Assembly (NCBI RefSeq): GCF_041906005.1
Contig: NZ_JAYRJY010000001.1
Span: forward strand, 372,001 to 436,000
DNA from: Ferrovibrio sp041906005
GTDB lineage: Bacteria > Pseudomonadota > Alphaproteobacteria > Ferrovibrionales > Ferrovibrionaceae
Direction: 5' to 3'
DNA length: 64,000 nt
Positions 50,256-59,920 of this stretch are shown one piece after another; the stretch's first letter is position 1, and each line of letters opens with the position of its first letter. The notes below the pieces were generated by a model that saw only the letters and a list, made by a program, of their open reading frames with translations, had not been told where the DNA came from and searched no databases. The position numbers were made by a program, and so were the translations under genes.

Positions 50256-51470
50256 ATGACGACTCCGGGGATTTCCATCAAGCAGCTGTTTTTATTGACT
50301 TTTATTGCGCTTCTGCTGCCTGGCGCCTTTGCCGGCACGGCGGCGGCGGATCCTGCGCGGGTCACCCGCCTGCAACTGGGCCTGAATGCCGGCCTGACCC
50401 GTCTGGTGGTAGAGGCTTCAGGGCCCGTGGAAGCCGAACTTTCCGCGCAGCCTGACGGTCTGGGCCTGAGCCTGAGCCTGACGGACCTGCGCTGGGCCGC
50501 CCCACCGGCACAGCCCAACGCCGCCGGGCTGGTCGCCGCGCTTGGTCTGCCGGTGCAGAATGGCGGCCGCACCGACATCGCCATCGACCTGATCGAACCG
50601 GCGGTGGTGGAACGCGCTTTCCGGCTGGAACCGCAGAACGGCCCGCTGGGACCCAGCGGGCACCGGCTGGTGATCGACCTGCGGCCGGCCGATCCTCAGG
50701 CCTATGCCGCCGCCTTCACCGCCCCCGTCGCCCTGCCTCTGCCGACCACGGTGGATATCGCGCCGCCGCCGGCCCATGGTGCCGACCGCAAATACACCAT
50801 CGTCCTGGATCCCGGCCATGGCGGGCAGGATCCCGGCGCGATCAGCGCCTCGGGCCGTCATGAGAAGGACATCACGCTGGCGGTGGCGCTGGCGGTGGCC
50901 AACCGGTTGCGCGCCACCGGGCGCTATCACGTGATCCTGACGCGCGACCGCGACCGCTTCGTGCGGCTGAACGATCGCGTGGCGCTGGCGCGCCAGCACG
51001 AGGCGGCGCTGTTCCTCTCGATCCATGCCGACAGCCTGCGCGGCGACCGCGCCACCAGCGGCGCCACCGTCTATACGCGTGCCGATGCCGCCACTGATCT
51101 GGAGGCCGAGGCGCTGGCGCTGCGCGAGAACCGCGCCGACCAGCTTGCCGACAGCGCGGCCGATCGCGAGGTGGATGACGTGGTGTCGATCCTGCTGGAC
51201 CTGGCCTCGCGCGACACCGCACGGCTGTCGGGCCGCTTCGCCGGCCTGCTGACGGCATCCATGAGCGACAGCATCGCCCTGCGCCGCAATGCCATGCGGG
51301 CCGCGAATTTCCGCGTGCTGTCGGCACCCGACGTGCCCTCGGCGCTGCTCGAGCTGGGCTATCTGTCCAACCCGGGCGACGAGGCGCTGCTGTTCTCGGA
51401 AAGCGGCCGCAGCCGGCTGGCGGCGGCAGCCGTCGCCGCCATCGACCGCTATTTCGGAGTGGCGCCCTAG
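50256..51470 (+). CDS. amiC: N-acetylmuramoyl-L-alanine amidase, AmiC type
   Basis: A 404-residue protein is read from the ATG at 50256; an upstream in-frame TTG is less likely. A signal peptide covers about residues 1-30 (LFLLTFIALLLPGAFAGTAAA). An AMIN domain (35-145, VTRLQLGLNAGLTRLVVEA) targets septal peptidoglycan. The zinc Amidase_3 domain spans about 180-400 with DPGHGGQDPGA, the Glu in RHEKDITL, His in SIHADSL and the catalytic Glu in LLELGYLSNP. It splits septal peptidoglycan during division. The neighbours rne and mrcA match the conserved alphaproteobacterial order. Confidence 0.94.
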   Translation: MTTPGISIKQLFLLTFIALLLPGAFAGTAAADPARVTRLQLGLNAGLTRLVVEASGPVEAELSAQPDGLGLSLSLTDLRWAAPPAQPNAAGLVAALGLPVQNGGRTDIAIDLIEPAVVERAFRLEPQNGPLGPSGHRLVIDLRPADPQAYAAAFTAPVALPLPTTVDIAPPPAHGADRKYTIVLDPGHGGQDPGAISASGRHEKDITLAVALAVANRLRATGRYHVILTRDRDRFVRLNDRVALARQHEAALFLSIHADSLRGDRATSGATVYTRADAATDLEAEALALRENRADQLADSAADREVDDVVSILLDLASRDTARLSGRFAGLLTASMSDSIALRRNAMRAANFRVLSAPDVPSALLELGYLSNPGDEALLFSESGRSRLAAAAVAAIDRYFGVAP

Positions 51471-51886
51471 CGTTTGCCCTGCAGCTGCATGTCGGCAAAA
51501 GAGGCGATGGTGTCCTGCACCGCGTCGGGGAAATCCTCCATCTCCTGCACCTGGCGGATTTCGATGGTCTCGGTTTCGGTGGCGGGGCAACGGCGGGCCC
51601 AGTCGATGGCCTCCTGCCGCGAGGCGACCTGGATCATCCAGTAGCCGCCCAGCACTTCCTTGGCCTCGGCGAAGGGGCCGTCGGTGACAACCGGCTTGCC
51701 GCCGGGAAACGACACGCGGGCACCCATCGAGGGCGGATGCAGACCGTCGCAAGCCAGCAGGATGCCGGCCTGCTGCATCGATTCATTGTATTTCATCATC
51801 GCGGCGATGCGGTCGGCATCGTCGGGCACCGTGCCGGGCGCCGCGGTTTCGTAGCCTTTGGGAATCATCAGCAACATGAAGCGCAT
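51467..51886 (-). CDS. YciI/DGPF-domain protein
   Basis: The 139-residue protein starts MRFMLLMIPKGYE and contains the family marker VTDGPFAEAKEVLGGYWMIQVASRQEAIDWA. These ferredoxin-like-fold proteins are common and are often encoded beside ECF sigma factors, though none is seen here. Function unknown. The gene interrupts the usual amiC-mrcA adjacency on the opposite strand and overlaps the amiC stop by 4 nt, which suggests a later insertion of this gene (inference). Confidence 0.88.
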   Translation of the reverse strand: MRFMLLMIPKGYETAAPGTVPDDADRIAAMMKYNESMQQAGILLACDGLHPPSMGARVSFPGGKPVVTDGPFAEAKEVLGGYWMIQVASRQEAIDWARRCPATETETIEIRQVQEMEDFPDAVQDTIASFADMQLQGKR

Positions 51887-52279
51887 GGTCGTGTCCTCTT
51901 TGGTGTCGGACGGATGTCCTGCCTCAAGGACGGATCGGCCGCGCCCGATCCGACATTGCGGGCGACATCCAGGATGCGTTTTTTTGCCCGGGATGTTTCT
52001 GGTATGGAATCAGGGCCTTGCAGCCATGCCCGCGTCAGGCGCGCAGCGGAATGGCCGCGGCGGGCTCGCGTTGCCAAGCGGCTCAGTCTAGCGCCGCCCC
52101 CTGGCTGGCCGAAATCAAAAAAATCCCCGATTCCCGGCCTCATTCGCTCGCCCCGCCATGGCAGCGCCATAATTCTATCCCTATACAGGCCGGTATTTCG
52201 GGAGTACCTGTACGCCCGTTTTTCCGGCCCATAAAATCGGCCACGATCACCGCCCAGAAGCGGCCTGCCCCGGGGTGCC
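51887..52279. other. Intergenic region before mrcA, no gene seen
   Basis: This 393-bp stretch lies between the divergent YciI-like gene and mrcA. I find no supported reading frame, tRNA or family repeat. It presumably holds both promoters. Overlapping frames on both strands lack ribosome-binding sites and family features. Confidence 0.5.
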
Positions 52280-54739
52280 ATGCGTCTGCTGTCGCGTTTC
52301 TTCTTCCTGCTGTTCCTGGCCGTGCTGGCCGTGATCGGCGCCGGCGCCGCCGGCCTGGCCGGCCTGTGGTATTACGGCCGCCAGTTGCCCGACTATCAGC
52401 AGCTGGCGAATTACGAACCGCCGGTGACGACCCGCGTGCATGCGGGCGACGGCCGCCTGATCGCGGAATTCGCCCGCGAGCGCCGGCTGTTCGTGCCGAT
52501 CCAGGCGATCCCGAAACCGGTGATCCAGGCTTTCCTCTCGGCCGAGGACAAGAATTTCTACGAACATGCCGGCATCGATCCGATCGGCATCCTGCGTGCG
52601 GTGATGCAGAACCTGGCCAACCTGGCGCAAAGCCGCCGGCCGGTGGGCGCCTCGACCATCACGCAGCAGGTGGCGAAGAATTTCCTGCTCGGCAACGAGG
52701 TGTCGCTGGGCCGCAAGGCGAAGGAAGCCATCCTCGCCTTCCGCATCGAGAACACCTTCAGCAAGGACAAGATCCTCGAGCTGTACCTGAACGAGATCTA
52801 TCTCGGCTCGGGCGCCTATGGCGTGGCCGCCGCCGCCCTGGTGTATTTCGACAAGTCGCTCTACGACCTCACCCTGCCCGAGGCCGCCTATCTGGCCGCC
52901 CTGCCCAAGGCGCCAAGCAACTATCACCCCGTGCGCCATTACGAACGCGCCAAGGCGCGCCGCGACTGGGTGATCGAACGCCTGCAGGAAGACGGCGTGA
53001 TCACCGTGGAGCAGGCGCGCACCGCCATCGCCACGCCGCTGGTGGCGATGACGCGGCCGGATTCCGAACTCGCCCGCGCCGACTGGTTCGCCGAGGAAGT
53101 GCGTCGCGACCTGGCGCAACGCTTCGGCGACAAGGGATTGTATGAAGGCGGCTTAAGCGTCCGCACCACGATGGATCCCAAGCTGCAGGCGATCGGCGAG
53201 CGCGTGCTGCGCGACGGGCTGGAAGCCTATGACCGCCGCGCCGGCGGCTGGCGCGGTCCGCTGGCCCGCGTGACATTGACCATGCCGGGCCAGGACTGGC
53301 GCACGCATCTGAACGCCATCCTGCCGATCCCCGGCATCCTGCCACCCTGGCGCATCGGCGTGGTGCTGAAGGTGGACAACGACAGCGCCGAGCTGGGCTT
53401 CGGCGACGGCAGCAAGGGCACCCTGCCCTATGCCGGCCTGCGCTGGGCGCGCAAGAAATTCGGCCCCGACCATTTCGGTCCGGTGCCGCGCAACGTCGCC
53501 GAGGTGGTGGCGGCCGGCGACGTGATCGCGGTGGAGGCGATCAATCCGGCCAAGCCGCAGGACGGTTACGCCCTGCGCCAGATTCCGGAAGTGGGCGGCG
53601 GCCTTGTCGCCATGGACCCGCATACCGGCCGCGTGCTGGCGCTGGTGGGCGGCTTCGATTTCAAGCTCAGCCAGTTCAACCGCGCCACCCAGGCCAACCG
53701 CCAGCCCGGTTCGTCATTCAAGCCCTTCATCTACGCCGCCGCGCTGGACAGCGGTTTCACGCCGTCGTCGCTGGTGCTGGATGCGCCCTTCGTGCTGGAC
53801 CAGGGCCCCGGCCTGCCGCTGTGGAAGCCGGGCAACTACACCGACCAGTTCTACGGCCCGTCCACCCTGCGCGTCGGCATCGAGAAATCGCGCAACCTGA
53901 TGACCGTGCGGCTGGCCCAGGCCATCGGCATGGAGAAGGTGGTGGATTACGCCAAGCGCTTTGGCGTGATCGACAACATGCCGCCGGTGCTGTCGATGGC
54001 CCTGGGCGCGGGCGAGACCACGCTGCTGAAAATGACCACGGCCTATGCCGAGTTCGTCAATGGCGGCAAGAAGATCACGCCGACGCTGATCGACCGCATC
54101 CAGAACCGCAGCGGCGCGACGATCTATCGCCACGACACGCGGCCCTGCCAGGATTGCCTGGGCGTGGCCTGGCAGAACCAGTCCGAACCGGCCCTGCCCG
54201 ATCCGCGGCCGCAGGTGATCGATGCCGTCACCGCCTATCAGATCACCTCGATGCTGGAAGGCGTGGTGCAGCGCGGCACCGGCATCCGCATCCGCGAGCT
54301 GGGCAAGCCGCTGGCCGGCAAGACCGGCACCACGAATGACAGCATGGACACCTGGTTCATGGGCTTCAGCCCCGACCTCGCCGTCGGTGTCTTCATCGGC
54401 TACGACACGCCCAAGGACATGGGCAAGCGCGAGACCGGCTCGTCGGTGGCGGTGCCGGTATTCAAGGCCTTCATGGCCGAGGCCCTGCAGGGCAAGCCGA
54501 ACATCCAGTTCCGCGTGCCGCCGGGCGTGCGGCTGGTGCGCGTGCAGGCCGAGACCGGCGAACTGGCGCGGCCGGGCGACCGCAACGTGATCCTGGAAGC
54601 CTTCCGCCCCGGCACCGAACCGCAGCTGGGCGAGCGCAGCAGCGTGCTGGATGGCTCGATGACCGAACGCGACAGCATCTCGGGCGTGGGCGGCAGTGCC
54701 GGCGCGGCGCCGATCTCGGGCACCGGCGGCCTCTATTAA
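52280..54739 (+). CDS. mrcA: Penicillin-binding protein 1A (bifunctional transglycosylase/transpeptidase)
   Basis: The 819-residue protein has a membrane anchor (residues 5-30), a GT51 domain at about 60-235 (SAEDKNFYEHAGIDPIG with the catalytic Glu, and GASTITQQVAKNFLLG), an OB-like insert (310-420), and a transpeptidase domain with SSFKP (active Ser), KSRN and KTGTT. The order and length match class A PBP1A. It polymerises and cross-links peptidoglycan on the outer face of the inner membrane. The C-terminus is a Gly/Ser-rich tail. Confidence 0.96.
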   Translation: MRLLSRFFFLLFLAVLAVIGAGAAGLAGLWYYGRQLPDYQQLANYEPPVTTRVHAGDGRLIAEFARERRLFVPIQAIPKPVIQAFLSAEDKNFYEHAGIDPIGILRAVMQNLANLAQSRRPVGASTITQQVAKNFLLGNEVSLGRKAKEAILAFRIENTFSKDKILELYLNEIYLGSGAYGVAAAALVYFDKSLYDLTLPEAAYLAALPKAPSNYHPVRHYERAKARRDWVIERLQEDGVITVEQARTAIATPLVAMTRPDSELARADWFAEEVRRDLAQRFGDKGLYEGGLSVRTTMDPKLQAIGERVLRDGLEAYDRRAGGWRGPLARVTLTMPGQDWRTHLNAILPIPGILPPWRIGVVLKVDNDSAELGFGDGSKGTLPYAGLRWARKKFGPDHFGPVPRNVAEVVAAGDVIAVEAINPAKPQDGYALRQIPEVGGGLVAMDPHTGRVLALVGGFDFKLSQFNRATQANRQPGSSFKPFIYAAALDSGFTPSSLVLDAPFVLDQGPGLPLWKPGNYTDQFYGPSTLRVGIEKSRNLMTVRLAQAIGMEKVVDYAKRFGVIDNMPPVLSMALGAGETTLLKMTTAYAEFVNGGKKITPTLIDRIQNRSGATIYRHDTRPCQDCLGVAWQNQSEPALPDPRPQVIDAVTAYQITSMLEGVVQRGTGIRIRELGKPLAGKTGTTNDSMDTWFMGFSPDLAVGVFIGYDTPKDMGKRETGSSVAVPVFKAFMAEALQGKPNIQFRVPPGVRLVRVQAETGELARPGDRNVILEAFRPGTEPQLGERSSVLDGSMTERDSISGVGGSAGAAPISGTGGLY

Positions 54740-54874
54740 AAGATTGGCGGCCTGTATCAAGCCAGGCCTAAGTCGCTGTTCGCGCAGGCGGCTTTGCACC
54801 GCTTGACACCATCGGGCGGCGTCTTTATACGCTCCCCTCACGGTTTGATTGCCGGTCCTGTCTGGCCGGTTGGC

Positions 54875-54949
54875 GGGCGGTTAGCTCAGCGGTAGAGCAC
54901 ACCCTTCACATGGGTGGGGCCACTGGTTCAATCCCAGTACCGCCCACCA
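54875..54949 (+). tRNA. tRNA-Val (anticodon CAC)
   Basis: A cloverleaf can be drawn by eye: acceptor GGGCGGT/ACCGCCC, D arm around GCTCAGCGGTAGAGC, anticodon stem CACCC/GGGTG with loop TTCACAT (CAC, reading GUG), T arm ACTGG-TTCAATC-CCAGT, and an encoded CCA end. The intact gene shows no adjoining integrase or att duplication. Confidence 0.95.
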
Positions 54950-54974
54950 TTTCCATTCCCCTTCTTCCCTTCCC

Positions 54975-56834
54975 CTATTCCGAACCCGTCCCAGGCATAT
55001 TCGTGCCCGGCACGCTCGCTCCAGGCATACCCGTCCCTGGCACGGCGCGCTGCTCGGCGTGGCCCGCCTGCAGCGCCTCGATCCGCTGGCGCGCCCGCAG
55101 GGCGGCAGCCACCACGGCCGGGCTGAAGCTGGTACCCCTGCCCTTCTCGATTTCCTCGAAGGCCCTCGCGATGCCAAGCCTCTCGCGATAGGGCCGGTGC
55201 GAGCTGATTGCATCGAGCACGTCGGCGACGGACAGGATCTGCGCCTCGAGCGGAATCTTTTCACCGGCCCAGCCGTTCGGATAGCCGCTGCCATCCCATC
55301 GTTCGTGATGCGCCAGCACGATGGCCGGAACGTCCCACGGGAAGGGAATCCCCTTGATCGTCTCATAGGCGGTGCGCGGATGCTCCTTGATCAATTCGAA
55401 CTCGTTCGGCGTCAGCTTGCCGGGCTTGTTCAGGATATCCATCGGCACCTTGATCTTGCCGATATCATGAATCATCGCGGCCAGCCGCAGACCTTCCATC
55501 TGCACGCTGGGCAGCCCCATCTCCTGGGCGATGATCTGCGCGATGGCACCGACCTTGCGGCTATGGCCGCCGGTATACGGGTCGCGGCTTTCCAGCAGCT
55601 CGACCATCGCCTCGATCGCGCCGGTCAGCATCTTGGTCGTCGCATTCTCGCTGTCGAGCAGGAATTCCTCGACCTGGCGCTTCTGCGTGACGTCTTCCTT
55701 GATGGCGACATAGGAGAGGATGCGGCCTCGCTCGTCGCGGATCGGCGAGATCGACGACTTGTCCCAGTACAGCGAGCCATCCTTGCGGACATTGCGGAAA
55801 TAGCCGCGCCACATCTCGCCACGGCCGATCGTCTTCCACATCGTATCCAGGATTTGCGCCGGCATCTCGGCCGATTGCAGAATATCGACATGCTTGCCGA
55901 TGATCTCGCTCGCGGTATAGCCGGTATCGATTTCGAATTGCGGATTGACATACTCCACGATGCCGTTGCGGTCGGTGATGATCACCATGGCCGGCGCCTG
56001 TTCGATCACCTGCGAGAGACGCTTGAGCGTCAGGAAAGGGGCCGTGAGGTTGATCTGGACCGACAGATCGAACAGCAGCCAGAAGGCCCATATCTTCATG
56101 ATATGGCCGGACATGTTGATAAAACTGAACACATCGACATAGCGCGTGAACAGCAGTTCCGACATGATCGTCACGAACAGGGAATAGAGCACCACCGGCC
56201 GATGGGTTTTCGGCAGCATGTCTTCCGGCAGGAGGACGATCATCGCCATCGCCACCGCCAGGAATGCCATCACGACATACTCGGCCGCGATCTTGAAGGT
56301 GGACTGACCAACGCCTTCGACATAGGTCACGGGAAAATGGCCGGTGAATATTGGCGCCATCAGTGCCGCGGCAAGCAGGCCATAGATCGTCCACTGCACC
56401 CAGAGCTTCGGGCCGATACGGACCAGAAGCGGCGAAATCAGGAAGGTTGCGACCAGCACGATGCGGCCGGCAATCCAGATCGATGAGGCCGCATTGGCGC
56501 CGCCGAAGGGCAGCAGGCCCATGTCCTGGTAGGCCATCAGGTGGATCAGATCGATGGCGCCCACCCAAAAGAAGCCGCAGCCCATGGCGATCAGCAGGCG
56601 GTTGCCCCCGAGCAGGTTGGTCTTCCAGCCCATGGCGAAGAAGACCCAGGCAATCGAGACGGTGAACAGTTCGGCGGTGATATGGCCGATCAGGAAATTA
56701 TAGGCATCCGCGCCGATCACCGCGGCGCTGAGCAGCACGGGCGGCACCCAGAAAAGCGGCCCGATCAGCCGCCGGTGGGTCGCATGCCAGGCCATGGCGG
56801 ACAGGTTCTCGCGGAAATGCTGCATCACCGTCAT
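54975..56834 (-). CDS. Membrane sensor with PAS and HD-GYP domains, probable c-di-GMP phosphodiesterase
   Basis: A 619-residue reading starts at the ATG at 56834 (56825 is also possible). Eight or so membrane helices in the first 270 residues resemble a MASE3-type sensor. A PAS/PAC unit follows (PAMVIITDRNGIVEYVNPQF ... GSLYWDKSSISPIRDERG). The HD-GYP domain has HSRKV, MIHDIGKIKVP, and HHERWDGSGYPNGW, all catalytic and metal residues being present. The C-terminus is a short run of imperfect PGT/PGA repeats. It would hydrolyse cyclic di-GMP in response to a membrane signal. The tRNA-Val gene lies just past its end. Confidence 0.9.
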   Translation of the reverse strand: MTVMQHFRENLSAMAWHATHRRLIGPLFWVPPVLLSAAVIGADAYNFLIGHITAELFTVSIAWVFFAMGWKTNLLGGNRLLIAMGCGFFWVGAIDLIHLMAYQDMGLLPFGGANAASSIWIAGRIVLVATFLISPLLVRIGPKLWVQWTIYGLLAAALMAPIFTGHFPVTYVEGVGQSTFKIAAEYVVMAFLAVAMAMIVLLPEDMLPKTHRPVVLYSLFVTIMSELLFTRYVDVFSFINMSGHIMKIWAFWLLFDLSVQINLTAPFLTLKRLSQVIEQAPAMVIITDRNGIVEYVNPQFEIDTGYTASEIIGKHVDILQSAEMPAQILDTMWKTIGRGEMWRGYFRNVRKDGSLYWDKSSISPIRDERGRILSYVAIKEDVTQKRQVEEFLLDSENATTKMLTGAIEAMVELLESRDPYTGGHSRKVGAIAQIIAQEMGLPSVQMEGLRLAAMIHDIGKIKVPMDILNKPGKLTPNEFELIKEHPRTAYETIKGIPFPWDVPAIVLAHHERWDGSGYPNGWAGEKIPLEAQILSVADVLDAISSHRPYRERLGIARAFEEIEKGRGTSFSPAVVAAALRARQRIEALQAGHAEQRAVPGTGMPGASVPGTNMPGTGSE

Positions 56835-57076
56835 TCGGACCGCCTGCCTTTTTCGCGTGGCTGGATCGTTTGGCAGACCATACCGCAACGCCGCCACAAC
56901 CGGGACATAAACCCTCATTGTCAGCGGATGGAGTGTGACATAGGCCGCCCGGGCAGGTCTTGCGGAAGATCAACGCCATGGCGGGAGAACGCCATCCATG
57001 CCCCCACCCGGCCGACGCGGATGGGGGAAAACAGGCCCGACCCGGCCAGCCGTCGGCCATCACCCCCGCCGCCCGG

Positions 57077-58987
57077 CTAGAGCAGCGCCGCCGGCACCAT
57101 GTCGCGGGCCTGCGCCTGCGCCGCCATGCGCACCGGGGCATTGATCGCCCCATACTGGTCGTAACCGCCCCGGCGCTGCACCACTTCGAAGAAAAAGCGG
57201 TCGTCGAACATCTGGGTGTAGACGTGGAAAAACTCCCCGCCTGCCTCGTCGCGGTCGTAGAGGATGCTGTGCTGGCGCAGGCGATCCACCAGAAGCGGAT
57301 CGATATCGAATTTGGCCAACAGGTCGTCGTAGTAATTCTCGGGGATGCTGAGCAAAGGCACGCCACCCTCGCGCATGGCGGCGGCGGCGGCGAAGATGTC
57401 GTTCGTCGAGAACGCGATATGGTGTACGCCGGCACCGGAGAAATGCGAGACCGAGCGCGCGGTGGCGGTGTTGCGGTTTTCCGAGAAACTGAGCGGGAAG
57501 CGCAGGCTGCGCTGCGGGTTCGACACCGCGCGGCTGCGCACCAGGCCGTAGGGATCGGGCAGCACCCAGATATTGTCAGGCTGCAGACCAAGGACGGCGC
57601 GATAGAACAGCAGCCAGGAATCCATCTGCCCGGCCGGCACCGCCTGGGCGATGTGGTCGAAACGCTGCAAGCCGGCGATATCGGCCCCGCCCTCTTCCAA
57701 GACGAAGTCGGTGGAGAAGTCGAAGGCAGTGCCGACGAAATAGATCAGGCTGCCGTCGATGGAGCGGAAAGCCGGAATGCTGCGTTCGTTCGGGCCGAGC
57801 CGGCCCTCGTAGCGCGTGCAGCCATAGGCATCGGCGCGGTTGAGCATCTGCGCCTCGTCGGCCACCCGCAGGCAGATGGCGCAGATCGAGGTGCCATGCA
57901 CCAGGTAATACGAATGGGCGAAGGAATCGCGCTCGGCATTCAGCACGATGTTCACGCCGCCCTGGCGGTAGAGCACCACATCCTTGGAGCGGTGCCGCCC
58001 GGCCAGGCGGAAACCCAGCGCCTTGAGCAGGCCGGCCAGCGACTGTTCGGCGGTGCTGTCGACGGCGAATTCGATGAAGGCAACATCGAGCAGGTCGGGC
58101 ACGGCCGGCGGATCGAACAGCGCGACCCGGCGCGGCAGGGCAGCGATCTTGTCCTGTGGCGGTGCCGCCTCGGCGCGGCGGCGCATCTGCTCTTCCAGAT
58201 ACCGCAGCGAGCGCATGCCATCCTGCGCCGTCATGCGGGTGGGGCCGGCGCGGAAATCGTCGTTGAACACTTCCAGCGACAGCGGACCGGAATAGCCCGA
58301 CGCCACCGCCTGCATGGCAAAGCCGGCGACATCGAAATCGCCCTGGCCGGGGAAGCAGCGGAAATGCCGGCTCCAGGTCAGCACATCCATGCTCAGGCGC
58401 GGCGCATCGGCCAGCTGCACGAAGAAGATGCGCTCACCCGGGATATCGGCAATGCCGGCCGGATCGTCGTTCAGCGCCAGGGTATGGAAACTGTCGAGCA
58501 CCAGGCCGAGATGGGGATGACCGGCGGCCTGCACCGTCGCCCAGGCCTGGCCATAGGTATTCACATGTCGGCCCCAGGCCAAAGCCTCGTAGCCGATGCG
58601 CAGGCCACGACGACCAGCACGTTCGGCCAGTTCGTGCAGCTGCGCCGCCGCCAGGGATGCATCCGGCAGCGCAGCCGGCGAGACATTGGAGCAGACCAGC
58701 ATCAGCGGTGCGCCGAGATCCTGCATCAGGTCGAATTTGCGTTCGGCGCGCTCCAGGTTGCGGCGGAACATCGCCTCGGGCACACCCTCGAAATCGCGGA
58801 AAGGCTGGAACAGCACGATCTTCAGCCCCAGATCGGCGGCCATGTCGTGCACCTGCCGGGCCGAGCCGTTGAAGAACAGCAGATCGTTCTCGAAAATCTC
58901 GACGGCATCGAAGCGCGCCGCCGCGATAGCCTCCAGCTTTTCCTGGAGGGTTCCGCTGATCGATACCGTCGCGATAGAGCGCCGCAT
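57077..58987 (-). CDS. quiC: 3-dehydroshikimate dehydratase, QuiC-type fusion with a HPPD-like domain
   Basis: A 636-residue protein is read from the ATG at 58987 with GGAGGAGGG upstream. Residues 1-285 form a TIM barrel. Glu134, Asp165, Gln191 and Glu239 fall at the positions I recall for the metal ligands of Pseudomonas QuiC1, which also supports this start. Residues 300-636 form a VOC/4-hydroxyphenylpyruvate dioxygenase-like half (HIAFSTNDIF, FFEVVQRRGGYD). The enzyme turns 3-dehydroshikimate into protocatechuate, the last step of quinate/shikimate catabolism. It lies in one leftward cluster with a dehydrogenase and a TRAP transporter. Confidence 0.92.
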   Translation of the reverse strand: MRRSIATVSISGTLQEKLEAIAAARFDAVEIFENDLLFFNGSARQVHDMAADLGLKIVLFQPFRDFEGVPEAMFRRNLERAERKFDLMQDLGAPLMLVCSNVSPAALPDASLAAAQLHELAERAGRRGLRIGYEALAWGRHVNTYGQAWATVQAAGHPHLGLVLDSFHTLALNDDPAGIADIPGERIFFVQLADAPRLSMDVLTWSRHFRCFPGQGDFDVAGFAMQAVASGYSGPLSLEVFNDDFRAGPTRMTAQDGMRSLRYLEEQMRRRAEAAPPQDKIAALPRRVALFDPPAVPDLLDVAFIEFAVDSTAEQSLAGLLKALGFRLAGRHRSKDVVLYRQGGVNIVLNAERDSFAHSYYLVHGTSICAICLRVADEAQMLNRADAYGCTRYEGRLGPNERSIPAFRSIDGSLIYFVGTAFDFSTDFVLEEGGADIAGLQRFDHIAQAVPAGQMDSWLLFYRAVLGLQPDNIWVLPDPYGLVRSRAVSNPQRSLRFPLSFSENRNTATARSVSHFSGAGVHHIAFSTNDIFAAAAAMREGGVPLLSIPENYYDDLLAKFDIDPLLVDRLRQHSILYDRDEAGGEFFHVYTQMFDDRFFFEVVQRRGGYDQYGAINAPVRMAAQAQARDMVPAALL

Positions 58988-59026
58988 GCCGCCCTCCTCC
59001 ATCCGATGATGCAGACCGCGCCGGCT

Positions 59027-59920
59027 TCAGCCGGCGGCGGCCAGTTTCGCGTCGCGCCGGGCGCAGGCTTCGTTGAACAGCCGGTGCATGCGCGCCACAT
59101 CGGGCTCCATGCCGGTGAACAGCCGGAAAGCCTCGGCCGCCTGGTGCACGCACATGCCGCCACCCGTCATCACCCGGCAGCCCTTGCGCCGTGCCGTGGC
59201 GATCAACTGGGTTTCCAGCGGCGTGTAGACCACATCGGCCACCCAGTGCCGCGCATCGATCAGTTCGGCCCCGATCGCCATGCCGGGATAACCGAGCATG
59301 CCGATGGGCGTGGCGTTGACGATCCCGGCGGCCTGCCAGGCCGCGCCGGCCAGATCGGCGGCGGCGCGGATCCGATCAGATCCAAAACGATTCTGCAGAT
59401 CGGCGGCAAACGTCTGCGCGCGCGCAGCGTCGGTATCGAAGACATGCAGGACCTGCACGCCCAGATCCATCAAGGCGCAGGCCACGGCGCGGCCGGCACC
59501 GCCGGCCCCCAGCAGCAACACCTGCTGCCGCGCGGCGGCTTTCGTCCCCAGTACCTCCTCGAAAGCGCGGCGGAAGCCGGTGCGGTCGGTGTTATGCCCG
59601 GCGGTGCGGCCATCGCGACCAATCACCACGGTATTCACCGCGCCGATCTCGCGCGCCTCGGGCGAGACATCGTCCAGCAGCGGCAGCACGGCTTCCTTCA
59701 CCGGATGGGTGACATTGACACCGGCAAAACCGGCCGTGCGCACCGCCGCCAGCAGGCTTTCCAGCGTGGCGCGCTGCAATACCTGCAAATCCATCAGATG
59801 GTAATAGCCCTGCGCGCCGGCGGCGGCGAAGGCATCCTCGTGCAGGGCCGGCGACAGCGACTTGCCGATATTCGCGCCGATCAGGCCAACCAGGAAACGC
59901 CGTTGCATCGGATCATCCAT
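59027..59920 (-). CDS. Shikimate/quinate dehydrogenase, NAD-type
   Basis: A 297-residue protein is read from the ATG at 59920, which overlaps the dctM stop by 8 nt. The substrate site GKSLSPALHEDAF and the catalytic Lys75 in NVTHPVKEAVLPLLDD, with Asp112 in GHNTDRTGF, are present. The NVTHP form is typical of catabolic quinate/shikimate dehydrogenases, whereas biosynthetic AroE usually has NVTIP. The Rossmann fold has GAGGAGRAV and an Asp at the end of the second strand (VFDTD, Asp162) rather than an NR(T) motif, pointing to NAD. It feeds the QuiC-type enzyme. Confidence 0.85.
   Translation of the reverse strand: MDDPMQRRFLVGLIGANIGKSLSPALHEDAFAAAGAQGYYHLMDLQVLQRATLESLLAAVRTAGFAGVNVTHPVKEAVLPLLDDVSPEAREIGAVNTVVIGRDGRTAGHNTDRTGFRRAFEEVLGTKAAARQQVLLLGAGGAGRAVACALMDLGVQVLHVFDTDAARAQTFAADLQNRFGSDRIRAAADLAGAAWQAAGIVNATPIGMLGYPGMAIGAELIDARHWVADVVYTPLETQLIATARRKGCRVMTGGGMCVHQAAEAFRLFTGMEPDVARMHRLFNEACARRDAKLAAAG

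Noticed and set aside
54875..54949. Genomic-island attachment site at tRNA-Val
   Set aside because: No integrase gene and no repeated tRNA 3' end nearby; flanking genes look like ordinary chromosome.
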